Shown here in pieces: positions 6,813 through 13,807 of a stretch of 29,299 bases of DNA. The notes under the pieces are model-generated. The model did no database searches, was not told the origin of the DNA, and saw only the letters and a program-made list of their open reading frames with translations. The stretch spans positions 1-29,299 of the forward strand of contig BNUY01000015.1 in the NCBI GenBank assembly GCA_025997715.1, read 5' to 3'. Origin of the DNA: Spirochaetia bacterium (lineage in GTDB: Bacteria > Spirochaetota > Spirochaetia > Treponematales > Breznakiellaceae). The position numbers and the translations under genes were made by a program. The number at the start of each line of letters is the position of its first letter. Position 1 is the stretch's first letter.

Positions 6813-7628
6813 GTGCCCTTCATAAACGATCAATTTGAAAGCTATTACGCCGCGCTATACGGAAACCGTTGGGGTACATTACGGGAAAGCCTTCTGCAAG
6901 AGGGCGCTCCCCTCCCCTACAACCACCGCCTCACCAAGCCCTACCTGCTGGACCGTGCTTCGGTACTGGCGGCTCAATCCCTGCGTATTCCCGGCGACGG
7001 TTCCATTCTGGATGCTGGTATCTTAGATGCCTGCGCTGCGCCGGGAGGGAAAAGCCTGGTTATCGCCTCCCTCATGGAATTGCACGCTACCCTTCTTGCC
7101 AATGAACTGTCCGGCGAACGGAGGAGACGGCTGGCAAAGGTGTTGGACGAATATCTGCCCCAGAATATCCGGGAACGGGTCACCGTTTCGGGTTTTGACG
7201 CGGCGGCGGCGGGTGGAAAGATGCGCGAACACAACCGCTTCGCCGCAATACTGCTGGACGCCCCCTGTTCCAGCGAGCGCCACGTCATCGCCAGCGAAAA
7301 AGCCCTGGCGGAATGGACAGCGGCCCGCCCCCGCTTTCTGGCCAAGCGGCAATGGGCGCTGCTCTCCGCAGCGTTTCTGTTGCTCCAAAACGGCGGCTCC
7401 CTGGTCTACGCTACCTGCTCCCTGGCGCCCGCGGAGAACGATGCGGTGGCGTCACGGCTGCTGGAAAAATATAAGGACGCCGTGATACTCGACCCGCCGG
7501 AGTTTAGCGAAGGGGAAGAAACGCGGTTTGGGAGGATCATCCTGCCCGATAGGTGCGGGGGAATGGGGCCGATGTATGTGGCGCGGTTTCGGAAGGCAGA
7601 ACGTATTACTTCCGCCCCACCGCAATAA
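6813..7628 (+). CDS. NOL1/NOP2/Sun-family RNA (cytosine-5-)methyltransferase
   Basis: 271 residues. These enzymes transfer a methyl group from S-adenosylmethionine to C5 of cytosine in rRNA or tRNA. The SAM-binding motif is DACAAPGGKS (72-81). DAPCSSERH holds the release Cys152 and YATCSLAPAEND holds the catalytic Cys202, the two-cysteine signature of the family. There is no PUA or NusB-like domain, so it is a minimal catalytic version. The chosen start is GTG 6813 (VPFINDQFESYY), eight bases after the regulator stop. Its 3' end overlaps the convergent methyltransferase gene by 23 bases. The exact RNA target cannot be read from sequence. Confidence 0.9.
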   Translation: MPFINDQFESYYAALYGNRWGTLRESLLQEGAPLPYNHRLTKPYLLDRASVLAAQSLRIPGDGSILDAGILDACAAPGGKSLVIASLMELHATLLANELSGERRRRLAKVLDEYLPQNIRERVTVSGFDAAAAGGKMREHNRFAAILLDAPCSSERHVIASEKALAEWTAARPRFLAKRQWALLSAAFLLLQNGGSLVYATCSLAPAENDAVASRLLEKYKDAVILDPPEFSEGEETRFGRIILPDRCGGMGPMYVARFRKAERITSAPPQ

Positions 7629-8373
7629 GCACCTCCGCATGTTGATCGTAGGGGGCCTCCTCCCAGTTGCCGTAGAGTTCCACCGCGCTAAACCCTGCGT
7701 CAAACAAAAGCCGCCGCAGTTCCGCTGCGGAGTAGAGCCGCTGAACAAAAGCCTTTTCGATCCGTTCCTTATCTTTAATAAGTATCCACCGGTTTTTTAG
7801 TCCCGCCCAGGAATCCACCGGGGCGTATTCCGTAAGTACCGTGTACCCCGCCCGCTCAAACCACTCGGCCTCCACAAAGTCCCGGACGGCGATCTCCTTC
7901 CCCAGGGTTTCGATAATAAAGCTGCCGCCGGGTTTGAGGGCGTCACAGGCGTTCCGGGCAAGGAGCAGGTCGTCCTTGGGGTCCGCAAAATAGCCGAAGG
8001 AGATGTAGAGGTTGAGCGCCAGGTCAAAGAAGCCGGGCCGCTTAAAGGCGCGGACGTCCTGCATGATAAACTCCACGTCCAGCTTTTCGTAGGCCGCATC
8101 ATCCGCGCCGGTTTTTAGGTAGGTTTCGGTGATATCAACGCCGGTAACGGTAAACTCACGGCGGGCCAGTTCCAGGGCGATCCGTCCAAACCCGCAGCAG
8201 AGGTCGAGGACCCGCGGTCCTTCGGTCCGCCCCTCCCCATACTGGTCCAGCCGCGCAAGCCGGGTAACGCCGTCGGCCACCTGGGGCACCTCATCCCAGC
8301 GCTTGCGGTCGAACATGATGGGACCGTAGCGTTCCCAGAAGTGTATATCCTTAAACCATTCGGGATTATCCAT
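7606..8373 (-). CDS. Class-I SAM-dependent methyltransferase
   Basis: 255 residues. Motif I VLDLCCGFGRIALELA, then GVDITETYLKTG (acidic end of strand 2), FIMQDVRAF (motif II) and FDLALNLYISFGYF (post-motif IV) give a complete Rossmann-type methyltransferase. LKPGGSFIIETLGKE is the usual motif before strand 6. The N-terminus FKDIHFWERYGPIMFDRKRWDEVP resembles small-molecule methyltransferases of the UbiE/Methyltransf_25 group. The substrate is unknown. The start ATG overlaps the parC stop (TAATG), so it is translated as part of a parC operon, although a functional link to topoisomerase is not evident. It overlaps the tail of the NOL1/NOP2/Sun gene. Confidence 0.85.
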   Translation of the reverse strand: MDNPEWFKDIHFWERYGPIMFDRKRWDEVPQVADGVTRLARLDQYGEGRTEGPRVLDLCCGFGRIALELARREFTVTGVDITETYLKTGADDAAYEKLDVEFIMQDVRAFKRPGFFDLALNLYISFGYFADPKDDLLLARNACDALKPGGSFIIETLGKEIAVRDFVEAEWFERAGYTVLTEYAPVDSWAGLKNRWILIKDKERIEKAFVQRLYSAAELRRLLFDAGFSAVELYGNWEEAPYDQHAEVLIAVGRK

Positions 8374-10292
8374 TACTGTACCTCTATCTTCTTAACTGCT
8401 TTTGATGAAAGCCGTATCCCGCCTGCCTTGAGGCCGCGGACCGCGTAATTCTGCGCCTTAAAGTTCTCCGTAAGAATCTTGAGCCGGGGTTTGGGAAGGT
8501 AGTTCAGGGTAAAGGCAAACTTCTCACGGGTATCAACGTGCAGTACCGTTGCGCCCTCCGGCACCAGGGAATACTCCTTGTTCATGATCCACCCCTCAAT
8601 GGTACAGCGTTTGATAAAGCCGTAGCCGGATTCGGCGTCCTTGTAAATAACGGTGAACACCGTAGCGGAGAGCAGTTCCTTTTCAGCAACGCTAATCCAC
8701 CAGGCGCCGGGGCCGATAAAGGCCTTTTCCGGAATATCCGTCACCGACCAGGTTCCGTTATTCCGCAGGGTGAGGATGCGGTCAAAGGGGGATGCCTCCA
8801 CAGCAACTTCCCCGGTTACGGCGGTTCCGATATAGCCCGTTGCCCGGTCGTACTTCAGTTCCAGGTCCTTCTTCACCACCTCCTTTACATCGACCTTTTC
8901 AAAGTTGATAAGCTCAGTTTTCCGCGCGCCCTTACCCAGTTCCTCATTGGCCTTTATCTTTCCAATGATGCCGTCCAGATAACCCGTAGCATAGGCGATA
9001 ATATTTTTCAGGTGGTTGTTGATTTCCTTAATCCGGGCCTGTATCTCCACCATCTCCGCACGGGCCTTGTTGATATCGTAAAGGGATATGCGGCGGATGG
9101 GGATGCGCAGTAAATGTTCCACATCCTCGCCGCTGACCCCGCGGGCGCCAATCTCTTTAAGGAAGGGCTTGAAGCCGTCCTGTACCGCCTTCGTCACGGC
9201 CTCGGCGGTCTTCATCTTTTCAATGCCCTTGTATATCCGCTCCTCAATGAAGATACGTTCCAGGTTTCGCAGATGGAGCTTATCTAATAACTCCTTCTTT
9301 TCCAGTTCCAGTTCCTGGGTAAGCACCTTTACTAACTGCTTGGCGTGGCCTTTGATGATCTCCGTAACGGTGGTCACCACCGGGTAGTTGTCCTTGATCA
9401 CGAGGAGGTTCACCGATATGGACTGCTCGCACTCGGTGAAGGCAAAAAGGGCGTTCACCGTTTCCTCGGAATACACCCCCCGTGCCAGCTTGACTTCGAT
9501 CTCCACATGCTCGGAAGTAAAATCGTTGATGCTTTGTATCTTGATACGCCCGGCCTTAGCCGCCGTCTCCACACTGTTCATCAGGCTTTCCGTGGTGGAG
9601 CCGAAGGGCAGTTCCCGAATCAGTATCCGCTTGGGGTCTGACGTGTCCAGCTTGGCCCGGACCAGGACCCGGCCGTTTCCGTCCTTGTATTCCGACACAT
9701 CCACCAGGCCCCCGGTGGGAAAGTCCGGATACACCTGAAACTTTTTCCCCGCCAGACAGGCCTTCTCCGCCTCAAGCACCTCAAGGATATTGTGGGGCAG
9801 AATCTTGGTGGACATGCCAACCGCTATCCCCTCGGCCCCCATGACAAGCACCACGGGAATCTTGGCGGGGTACACCACGGGCTCCTTGTTCCGCCCGTCG
9901 TAGGAATCCACCATAGGGGTGAGCTTGGGGTTATAGAAGATATCCTTAGCCAGGGAGGTGATGCGGCACTCAATATACCGGGCCGCCGAAGCCTCGTCCC
10001 CGGTGTAGATGTTCCCGAAGTTCCCCTGCCGGTCGATGAAGAAGTCCTTATTCGCCAGCACCACCAGGGCGGACCCGATGGAGGCGTCCCCGTGGGGATG
10101 GTACTTCATGCAGGCCCCCACCACATTGGCCACCTTGTGGTACTTCCCGTCGTCCATCTCAAAGAGGGTGTGGAGGATGCGCCGCTGTACGGGCTTTAGG
10201 CCGTCCTCAAGGTCCGGGATGGCCCGGTCTTTGATAACGTAGGAGGCGTATTCAAGAAAGTTGCGGTCGAAGAGGTTTTTAACGTATGCCAT
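8373..10292 (-). CDS. parC: DNA topoisomerase IV subunit A (ParC/GyrA family)
   Basis: 639 residues. ParC cuts and rejoins both DNA strands; with ParE it decatenates and relaxes daughter chromosomes. The catalytic Tyr106 is in SAARYIECR. The winged-helix region KYHPHGDASIG corresponds to the quinolone-resistance region. The tower and coiled-coil parts follow (LEKKELLDKLHLRNLERIF, AEMVEIQARIKEINNHLKNI). The C-terminal region lacks a GyrA box, which favours ParC over gyrase A. Its partner ParE lies about 3.5 kb away on the same strand, with hppA and two small genes between. The start ATG 10292 has no ribosome site, and the promoter predicts a leaderless transcript. Confidence 0.93.
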   Translation of the reverse strand: MAYVKNLFDRNFLEYASYVIKDRAIPDLEDGLKPVQRRILHTLFEMDDGKYHKVANVVGACMKYHPHGDASIGSALVVLANKDFFIDRQGNFGNIYTGDEASAARYIECRITSLAKDIFYNPKLTPMVDSYDGRNKEPVVYPAKIPVVLVMGAEGIAVGMSTKILPHNILEVLEAEKACLAGKKFQVYPDFPTGGLVDVSEYKDGNGRVLVRAKLDTSDPKRILIRELPFGSTTESLMNSVETAAKAGRIKIQSINDFTSEHVEIEVKLARGVYSEETVNALFAFTECEQSISVNLLVIKDNYPVVTTVTEIIKGHAKQLVKVLTQELELEKKELLDKLHLRNLERIFIEERIYKGIEKMKTAEAVTKAVQDGFKPFLKEIGARGVSGEDVEHLLRIPIRRISLYDINKARAEMVEIQARIKEINNHLKNIIAYATGYLDGIIGKIKANEELGKGARKTELINFEKVDVKEVVKKDLELKYDRATGYIGTAVTGEVAVEASPFDRILTLRNNGTWSVTDIPEKAFIGPGAWWISVAEKELLSATVFTVIYKDAESGYGFIKRCTIEGWIMNKEYSLVPEGATVLHVDTREKFAFTLNYLPKPRLKILTENFKAQNYAVRGLKAGGIRLSSKAVKKIEVQ

Positions 10293-10299
10293 AGTGGGG

Positions 10300-10328
10300 A
10301 TTATAGCAAAAAAAGGGGGGTGTGGTAA
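10300..10328 (-). promoter_or_regulatory. parC promoter, extended -10, probably leaderless
   Basis: Minus strand TTACCA (10323-10328), 17-bp spacer containing a run of C and T, then TATAAT (10300-10305) preceded by TGC (extended -10). Seven bases separate the -10 from the ATG, so the transcript should begin at or one base before the start codon. Confidence 0.6.
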
Positions 10329-10397
10329 ATACCTCAGCTCTAAGGAGGTATGTACAATTGTGTCTAAAATTTGTCCAAAAAATTGTGGAAAAAACCA

Positions 10398-10426
10398 TTG
10401 CTAAAAAAACCATTCTTTGTTATATG
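10398..10426 (+). promoter_or_regulatory. Candidate promoter of the NlpE-like lipoprotein gene
   Basis: TTGCTA (10398-10403), 17-bp spacer, TATATG (10421-10426), about 26 bp before the ATG. Each hexamer matches consensus at four of six positions. The rest of 10293-10452 is AT-rich with no ORF. Confidence 0.4.
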
Positions 10427-10452
10427 TAAACTAATCTCACCGGAGGGATGAC

Positions 10453-10872
10453 ATGAAAAAAATGTTTTTAGTGGTTGTTGCGGCTTTATCGTTTGTTGGA
10501 TTAGGCGCATGTGTATCAACAGGAAAGGCTATTGATGCCGCCCACAATTCAAGGAACAGCGTGAATTGGGATGGTGTTTATAGGGGAGTACTGCCGGCGG
10601 CGGATGGGCCGGGTATCAATGTTGAGATAACGTTGGACTTAGACGGGACGTATAGCATGAGTTATCAATACATTGACCGGGGCGAAGAGGTCTTTACCGA
10701 AGCCGGAACTTTTCAGTGGAATGATGCCGGAAGCGCCATCATACTGGATGCCAAGGATATGCCCCCGCATTATCAAGTCGGCGAGAACATCCTGATCCAA
10801 TTGGACATGACCGGGAAAAAGATCACCGGCGCTCTTGCCGATAACTACATCCTGAAAAAAGTCCTTGAGTAA
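10453..10872 (+). CDS. NlpE N-terminal-domain-like lipoprotein
   Basis: 139 residues with a good GGAGG ribosome site. Signal peptide MKKMFLVVVAALSFVGLGAC with Cys20 as lipidation site (GLGAC is a clean lipobox). The mature part WDGVYRGVLPAADGPGINVEITLDLDGTYSMSYQYIDRGEEVFTEAGTFQW..GSAIILDAKD...YQVGENILIQLDM.GKKITG follows the NlpE_N beta-barrel pattern (WxGxYxGxLPxADxxGI, then T-x-L-x-L..DGTY). In E. coli NlpE the first turn carries a CxxC (ADCPGI context); here it is ADGPGI, so that motif is missing. NlpE signals surface contact and copper stress through Cpx in enterobacteria. A spirochaete equivalent role is unproven; treat it as an envelope lipoprotein. Confidence 0.78.
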   Translation: MKKMFLVVVAALSFVGLGACVSTGKAIDAAHNSRNSVNWDGVYRGVLPAADGPGINVEITLDLDGTYSMSYQYIDRGEEVFTEAGTFQWNDAGSAIILDAKDMPPHYQVGENILIQLDMTGKKITGALADNYILKKVLE

Positions 10873-10903
10873 AAACCGATTTACCGGATGTACCGTTTGG
10901 GTA

Positions 10904-11314
10904 TTATTCCAGTTCGTTGAGGTATTCATCACCGTGAATTCCAATGAGACAGCCTTTAGATGGGTCGGGCATAATGTCAAGCAGTTCCATGGCGGTAATT
11001 GAAAGCAGATTGTTCGCTCCCGGGGGCGCAATGGCGGCGTCCAACTCGATTCTGCGGTCGCGCCAAATGATTTCCATTTGGCCGGACACATCCATGCGGG
11101 CCGGCTGTCTACCGGCCAGTCTGAACATCTGTTCACCTTTCTTGCGAAGCCCCAGTCGCTCAAAAACATCTCTGGTGATAACGTTCCGGTGCGCCCCGGT
11201 ATCGGCCTTGAAACGTACCGTCGTTTGGCGCACCTCCGATTCTTTGATGCGCCCCTGGTCGAAGTTAAATACATCCTCAGAGTTTCTGACTACCAAATCT
11301 TCATAAACCGTCAT
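10904..11314 (-). CDS. Small retropepsin-like (clan AA) aspartic protease
   Basis: 136 residues from ATG 11314, preceded by GGAGG five bases away; a longer frame to 11419 is not supported. The central sequence VRFKADTGAHRNVITRDVFERLGL contains the D-T-G-A catalytic triad of retropepsins followed by the usual 'I....F..LGL' helix. The second part (QMEIIWRDRRIELDAAIAPPGANNLLSITAMELLDIMPDPSKGCLIG) resembles the flap and psi-strand halves. Such proteins carry a single active-site loop and would have to dimerise. It is paralogous to the gene at 25378-25806: same layout, N-terminus (VYEDLVVRNSEDV versus TYTEITLKNAIDV) and GIHGDE/GAHGDK end. Cellular role is unknown. It is a single-gene unit. Confidence 0.75.
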   Translation of the reverse strand: MTVYEDLVVRNSEDVFNFDQGRIKESEVRQTTVRFKADTGAHRNVITRDVFERLGLRKKGEQMFRLAGRQPARMDVSGQMEIIWRDRRIELDAAIAPPGANNLLSITAMELLDIMPDPSKGCLIGIHGDEYLNELE

Positions 11315-11333
11315 AGAGCCTCCTTCATAATGC

Positions 11334-11345
11334 CAGTATACTATA
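11334..11345 (-). promoter_or_regulatory. CAGTATACTATA promoter motif before retropepsin-like gene
   Basis: The 12-mer (minus strand TATAGTATACTG) is identical to those at 2786-2797 and 25826-25837. It lies 19 bases before the ATG, exactly as in the paralogue. TATACT and TATAGT both read as -10 hexamers; no good -35 is visible, which would fit activator control. Confidence 0.55.
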
Positions 11346-11424
11346 AACAGCACAATCATACCACCGTTGGGGAAAAGGGCCGCATCAGCGTGTGCTTCCA
11401 GGGTACCGACGGGAGCCAAGGACC

Positions 11425-11540
11425 CCCGCTACTGTTTTCCCGGTATATTCTTTTCCCCCACATACTGAGTCAAATGTAAAGTTTAACTCCCAAAAACCCG
11501 CTACTGTTTTCCCGGTATATTCTTTTCCCCCACCTACTGA
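11425..11540. repeat. 44-bp direct repeat pair at the hppA 3' end
   Basis: Copy 1 (11425-11468) and copy 2 (11497-11540) match at 43 of 44 positions with a 72-bp period. Copy 2 includes the last codons and stop of hppA; copy 1 is wholly non-coding. The unit contains GTTTTCCCGGTATATTC and a C-run. No hairpin or known signal is obvious, so it may be a simple tandem duplication of the gene tail. Confidence 0.93.
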
Positions 11541-13651
11541 AACAACCCAAACCGGATAACCAGCCCCGCAAACACGATGGAAACCATGGACAGCAGCTTG
11601 ATCAGAATATTGATCGACGGCCCGGAGGTGTCCTTAAAGGGGTCCCCCACCGTATCGCCGACCACGGTAGCCTTGTGGGGTTCGGAACCCTTGCCGCCGT
11701 AGTTGCCCTCTTCCACATACTTCTTCGCGTTATCCCAGGCGCCGCCGGAGTTGGCCATCATTATTGCCAGCACAAACCCGGCGGTGGTGGCCCCGGCAAG
11801 CATACCGACCACACCGTTCACCCCCAGGAGGAGCCCCACCAAGAGGGGGGAGACAATCCCGGTAAGCGCCGGGGCGATCATTTCCTTCTGCGCGCCCCTG
11901 GTGCAGATGTCCACGCAGGTGGCGTAATCCGCATCGGCGGTTCCTTCCATCAGTCCCTTAATTTCCTTGAACTGGCGGCGGACCTCCACCACAATGTTCT
12001 GGGCGGCCCGGCCCACGGCCCTCATGGTCAGGGCGGAGAAGAGGAAGGGAAGCATGGCGCCGATAAAGAGGCCGATCAGCACCGGCGGGTTCGTAATATC
12101 AAGGTTGAACACAAAAGCCGGATCACTGATCTCCACCTCGTCCTTATAGGCTACTATCAGCGCAAGGGCGGTGAGGGCCGCAGAACCGATGGCAAAACCC
12201 TTCCCGGTGGCGGCGGTGGTGTTCCCCAGGGAATCCAGGGCATCGGTCCGTTTCCGGACTTCCGCAGGCAGGTGGGCCATTTCGGCGATACCCCCGGCGT
12301 TATCCGCCACCGGGCCGTAGGCATCGGTGGCCAGGGTGATGCCCAGGGTGGACAGCATGCCCACCGCGGAGATACCCACACCATAAAGCCCCTGGGAGAA
12401 GTTCTGCGCGCCGCCGGAACAATAATAGCTAATCAGCACGGATACCCCGACAATAATGGTAGGAAGTATGGTGGACATCATCCCCAGGGATATCCCGCCA
12501 ATGATGATGGTGGCCGGCCCGGTCAGACTGCTTTCCGCAAGTTCCCTGGTGGGCTTATAGGTCTGGGAGGTGAAGTATTCGGTAAAGAACCCGATGAGCA
12601 CCCCGGCGATAAGCCCCGAAAGGATCGCCCCATACACCCCAATCCGTCCGGGATGGTTCGCGCAGTCCAGGCAAAAATAGATGATGGGATAGGCCGCCAC
12701 GACGATGATTGCCGATGAAACATAGGTTCCCTTGCGGAGGGCAGCCAGGAGGACCTTCTGATCCGTGTTCTCCTTACAGCGCACAAAGAAGGTGCCGATG
12801 AGGGAGGCGACAATCCCCACGGCGGCGATGATCATGGGAACCGCAGCGCCGCCGAAGTCATAGCCCGCCGCAACCGCCAGGGCAATGGTTGCCACAATGG
12901 ACCCCACATAAGATTCGTAGAGATCCGCCCCCATGCCGGCCACATCCCCCACATTGTCCCCCACGTTATCCGCGATAACCGCCGGATTCCGGGGATCATC
13001 CTCGGGAATACCCGCCTCAACCTTGCCCACCAGGTCGGCCCCTACGTCCGCCGCCTTGGTAAAGATACCGCCCCCCACACGGGCAAAGAGGGCCATACTG
13101 GAAGCCCCCATGCCGAAGGTCAGCATGGCGGCGGAAATGGCCCGGATCTGCGCCGCAGGGTCCCCTGCCAAATCCGCGTAAAACACGTACTTTAAAAGGA
13201 AAAACCAGATCGACAGGTCCAAAAGCCCCAGCCCCACCACGGTAAATCCCATGACGGTACCGGAAGAAAAGGCCACCCTAAGGCCCCGGTTAAGGCTTTC
13301 GGAGGACGCCTGGGCGGTCCGGGCATTGGCGGCTGTGGCAATCTTCATCCCGATAAAGCCCGATAGGCCGGAAAAGAAACCCCCGGTGATAAACGCGAAG
13401 GGTACGAAGGGGGTCAGAAACCCCGTAAAGGCCATGAGCCCCAGGACTACAAACATGAACACGAAGAACAACAATACCCCGGAATACTGCCGTTTCAGGT
13501 AGGCGTTGGCCCCCTGGCGTATAGATTGGGATATTTTCTGCATGAGTTCGCTGCCTTCGGAAAAGCCCAGCACCTTCCTGGCTTGAAAAAAGGCAAAAAG
13601 CAGGGCAACCACAGAGCCGATAGGCACCAACACGAAATAACGTTCGTCCAT
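11534..13651 (-). CDS. hppA: K+-dependent membrane-bound pyrophosphatase (ion pump)
   Basis: 705 residues, a normal length, with about 16 membrane segments. It hydrolyses pyrophosphate and pumps H+ and/or Na+ across the membrane. Active-site blocks: DVGADLVGKVEAGIPEDDPRNP with D-x7-K-x-E, then DNVGDNVGDVAGMGADLYES, DAYGPVADNAGGIAE and VVGDTVGDPFKDTSGPSINIL. GNTTAATGKGFAIGSAALTAL carries Ala where K+-independent enzymes have Lys, so K+ dependence is expected. K+-dependent members include Na+ pumps and H+ pumps, and I cannot choose from sequence alone. Ribosome site GGAGG lies ten bases before ATG 13651; TATAAT (13673-13678) is the -10. The end lies in a duplicated 44-bp sequence. Confidence 0.95.
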   Translation of the reverse strand: MDERYFVLVPIGSVVALLFAFFQARKVLGFSEGSELMQKISQSIRQGANAYLKRQYSGVLLFFVFMFVVLGLMAFTGFLTPFVPFAFITGGFFSGLSGFIGMKIATAANARTAQASSESLNRGLRVAFSSGTVMGFTVVGLGLLDLSIWFFLLKYVFYADLAGDPAAQIRAISAAMLTFGMGASSMALFARVGGGIFTKAADVGADLVGKVEAGIPEDDPRNPAVIADNVGDNVGDVAGMGADLYESYVGSIVATIALAVAAGYDFGGAAVPMIIAAVGIVASLIGTFFVRCKENTDQKVLLAALRKGTYVSSAIIVVAAYPIIYFCLDCANHPGRIGVYGAILSGLIAGVLIGFFTEYFTSQTYKPTRELAESSLTGPATIIIGGISLGMMSTILPTIIVGVSVLISYYCSGGAQNFSQGLYGVGISAVGMLSTLGITLATDAYGPVADNAGGIAEMAHLPAEVRKRTDALDSLGNTTAATGKGFAIGSAALTALALIVAYKDEVEISDPAFVFNLDITNPPVLIGLFIGAMLPFLFSALTMRAVGRAAQNIVVEVRRQFKEIKGLMEGTADADYATCVDICTRGAQKEMIAPALTGIVSPLLVGLLLGVNGVVGMLAGATTAGFVLAIMMANSGGAWDNAKKYVEEGNYGGKGSEPHKATVVGDTVGDPFKDTSGPSINILIKLLSMVSIVFAGLVIRFGLFQ

Positions 13652-13672
13652 TTTCTAAGAACCTCCGGGTTG

Positions 13673-13678
13673 ATTATA
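13673..13678 (-). promoter_or_regulatory. hppA promoter -10 box
   Basis: Minus strand TATAAT preceded by GGG, 21 bases before the ATG. A TGGCGC sequence lies 17 bp upstream but is a poor -35, so only the -10 is convincing. Confidence 0.45.
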
Positions 13679-13711
13679 CCCCCGAATGGGAAAAAGCGCC
13701 ACAAAAAAAAA

Positions 13712-13792
13712 TTTTAACCACAGACCACACAGACCCTCACGGACATGTTTTTTCCTGTCTTTTTCTTTTGTCCGTGCTGTCCGTGGTTAAAT
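13712..13792. repeat. Inverted-repeat element B, likely parE terminator
   Basis: Left arm TTAACCACAGACCACACAGAC (from 13714) pairs with the right arm ending CCGTGGTTAA (13770-13790). The units are 9 bp long: ACCACAGAC, CACACAGAC, CCTCACGGAC. On the minus strand the hairpin is followed by GGTTAAAATTTTTTTTT, a long T-run, so it can end parE transcription before hppA. It belongs to the same family as elements A, C, D and E. Confidence 0.7.
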
Positions 13793-13807
13793 TTATGATG
13801 TTGCCCC

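Noticed and set aside
11315..11419. 35-codon extension of the first retropepsin-like gene
   Set aside because: The GGAGG site and the shared promoter spacing with the paralogue mark 11314 as the start.
13714..13790. Small protein coded by the 9-bp periodic repeats
   Set aside because: A 9-bp period keeps a frame and gives repetitive open frames, but there is no start site and the arms are palindromic, so a structural DNA/RNA role is simpler.
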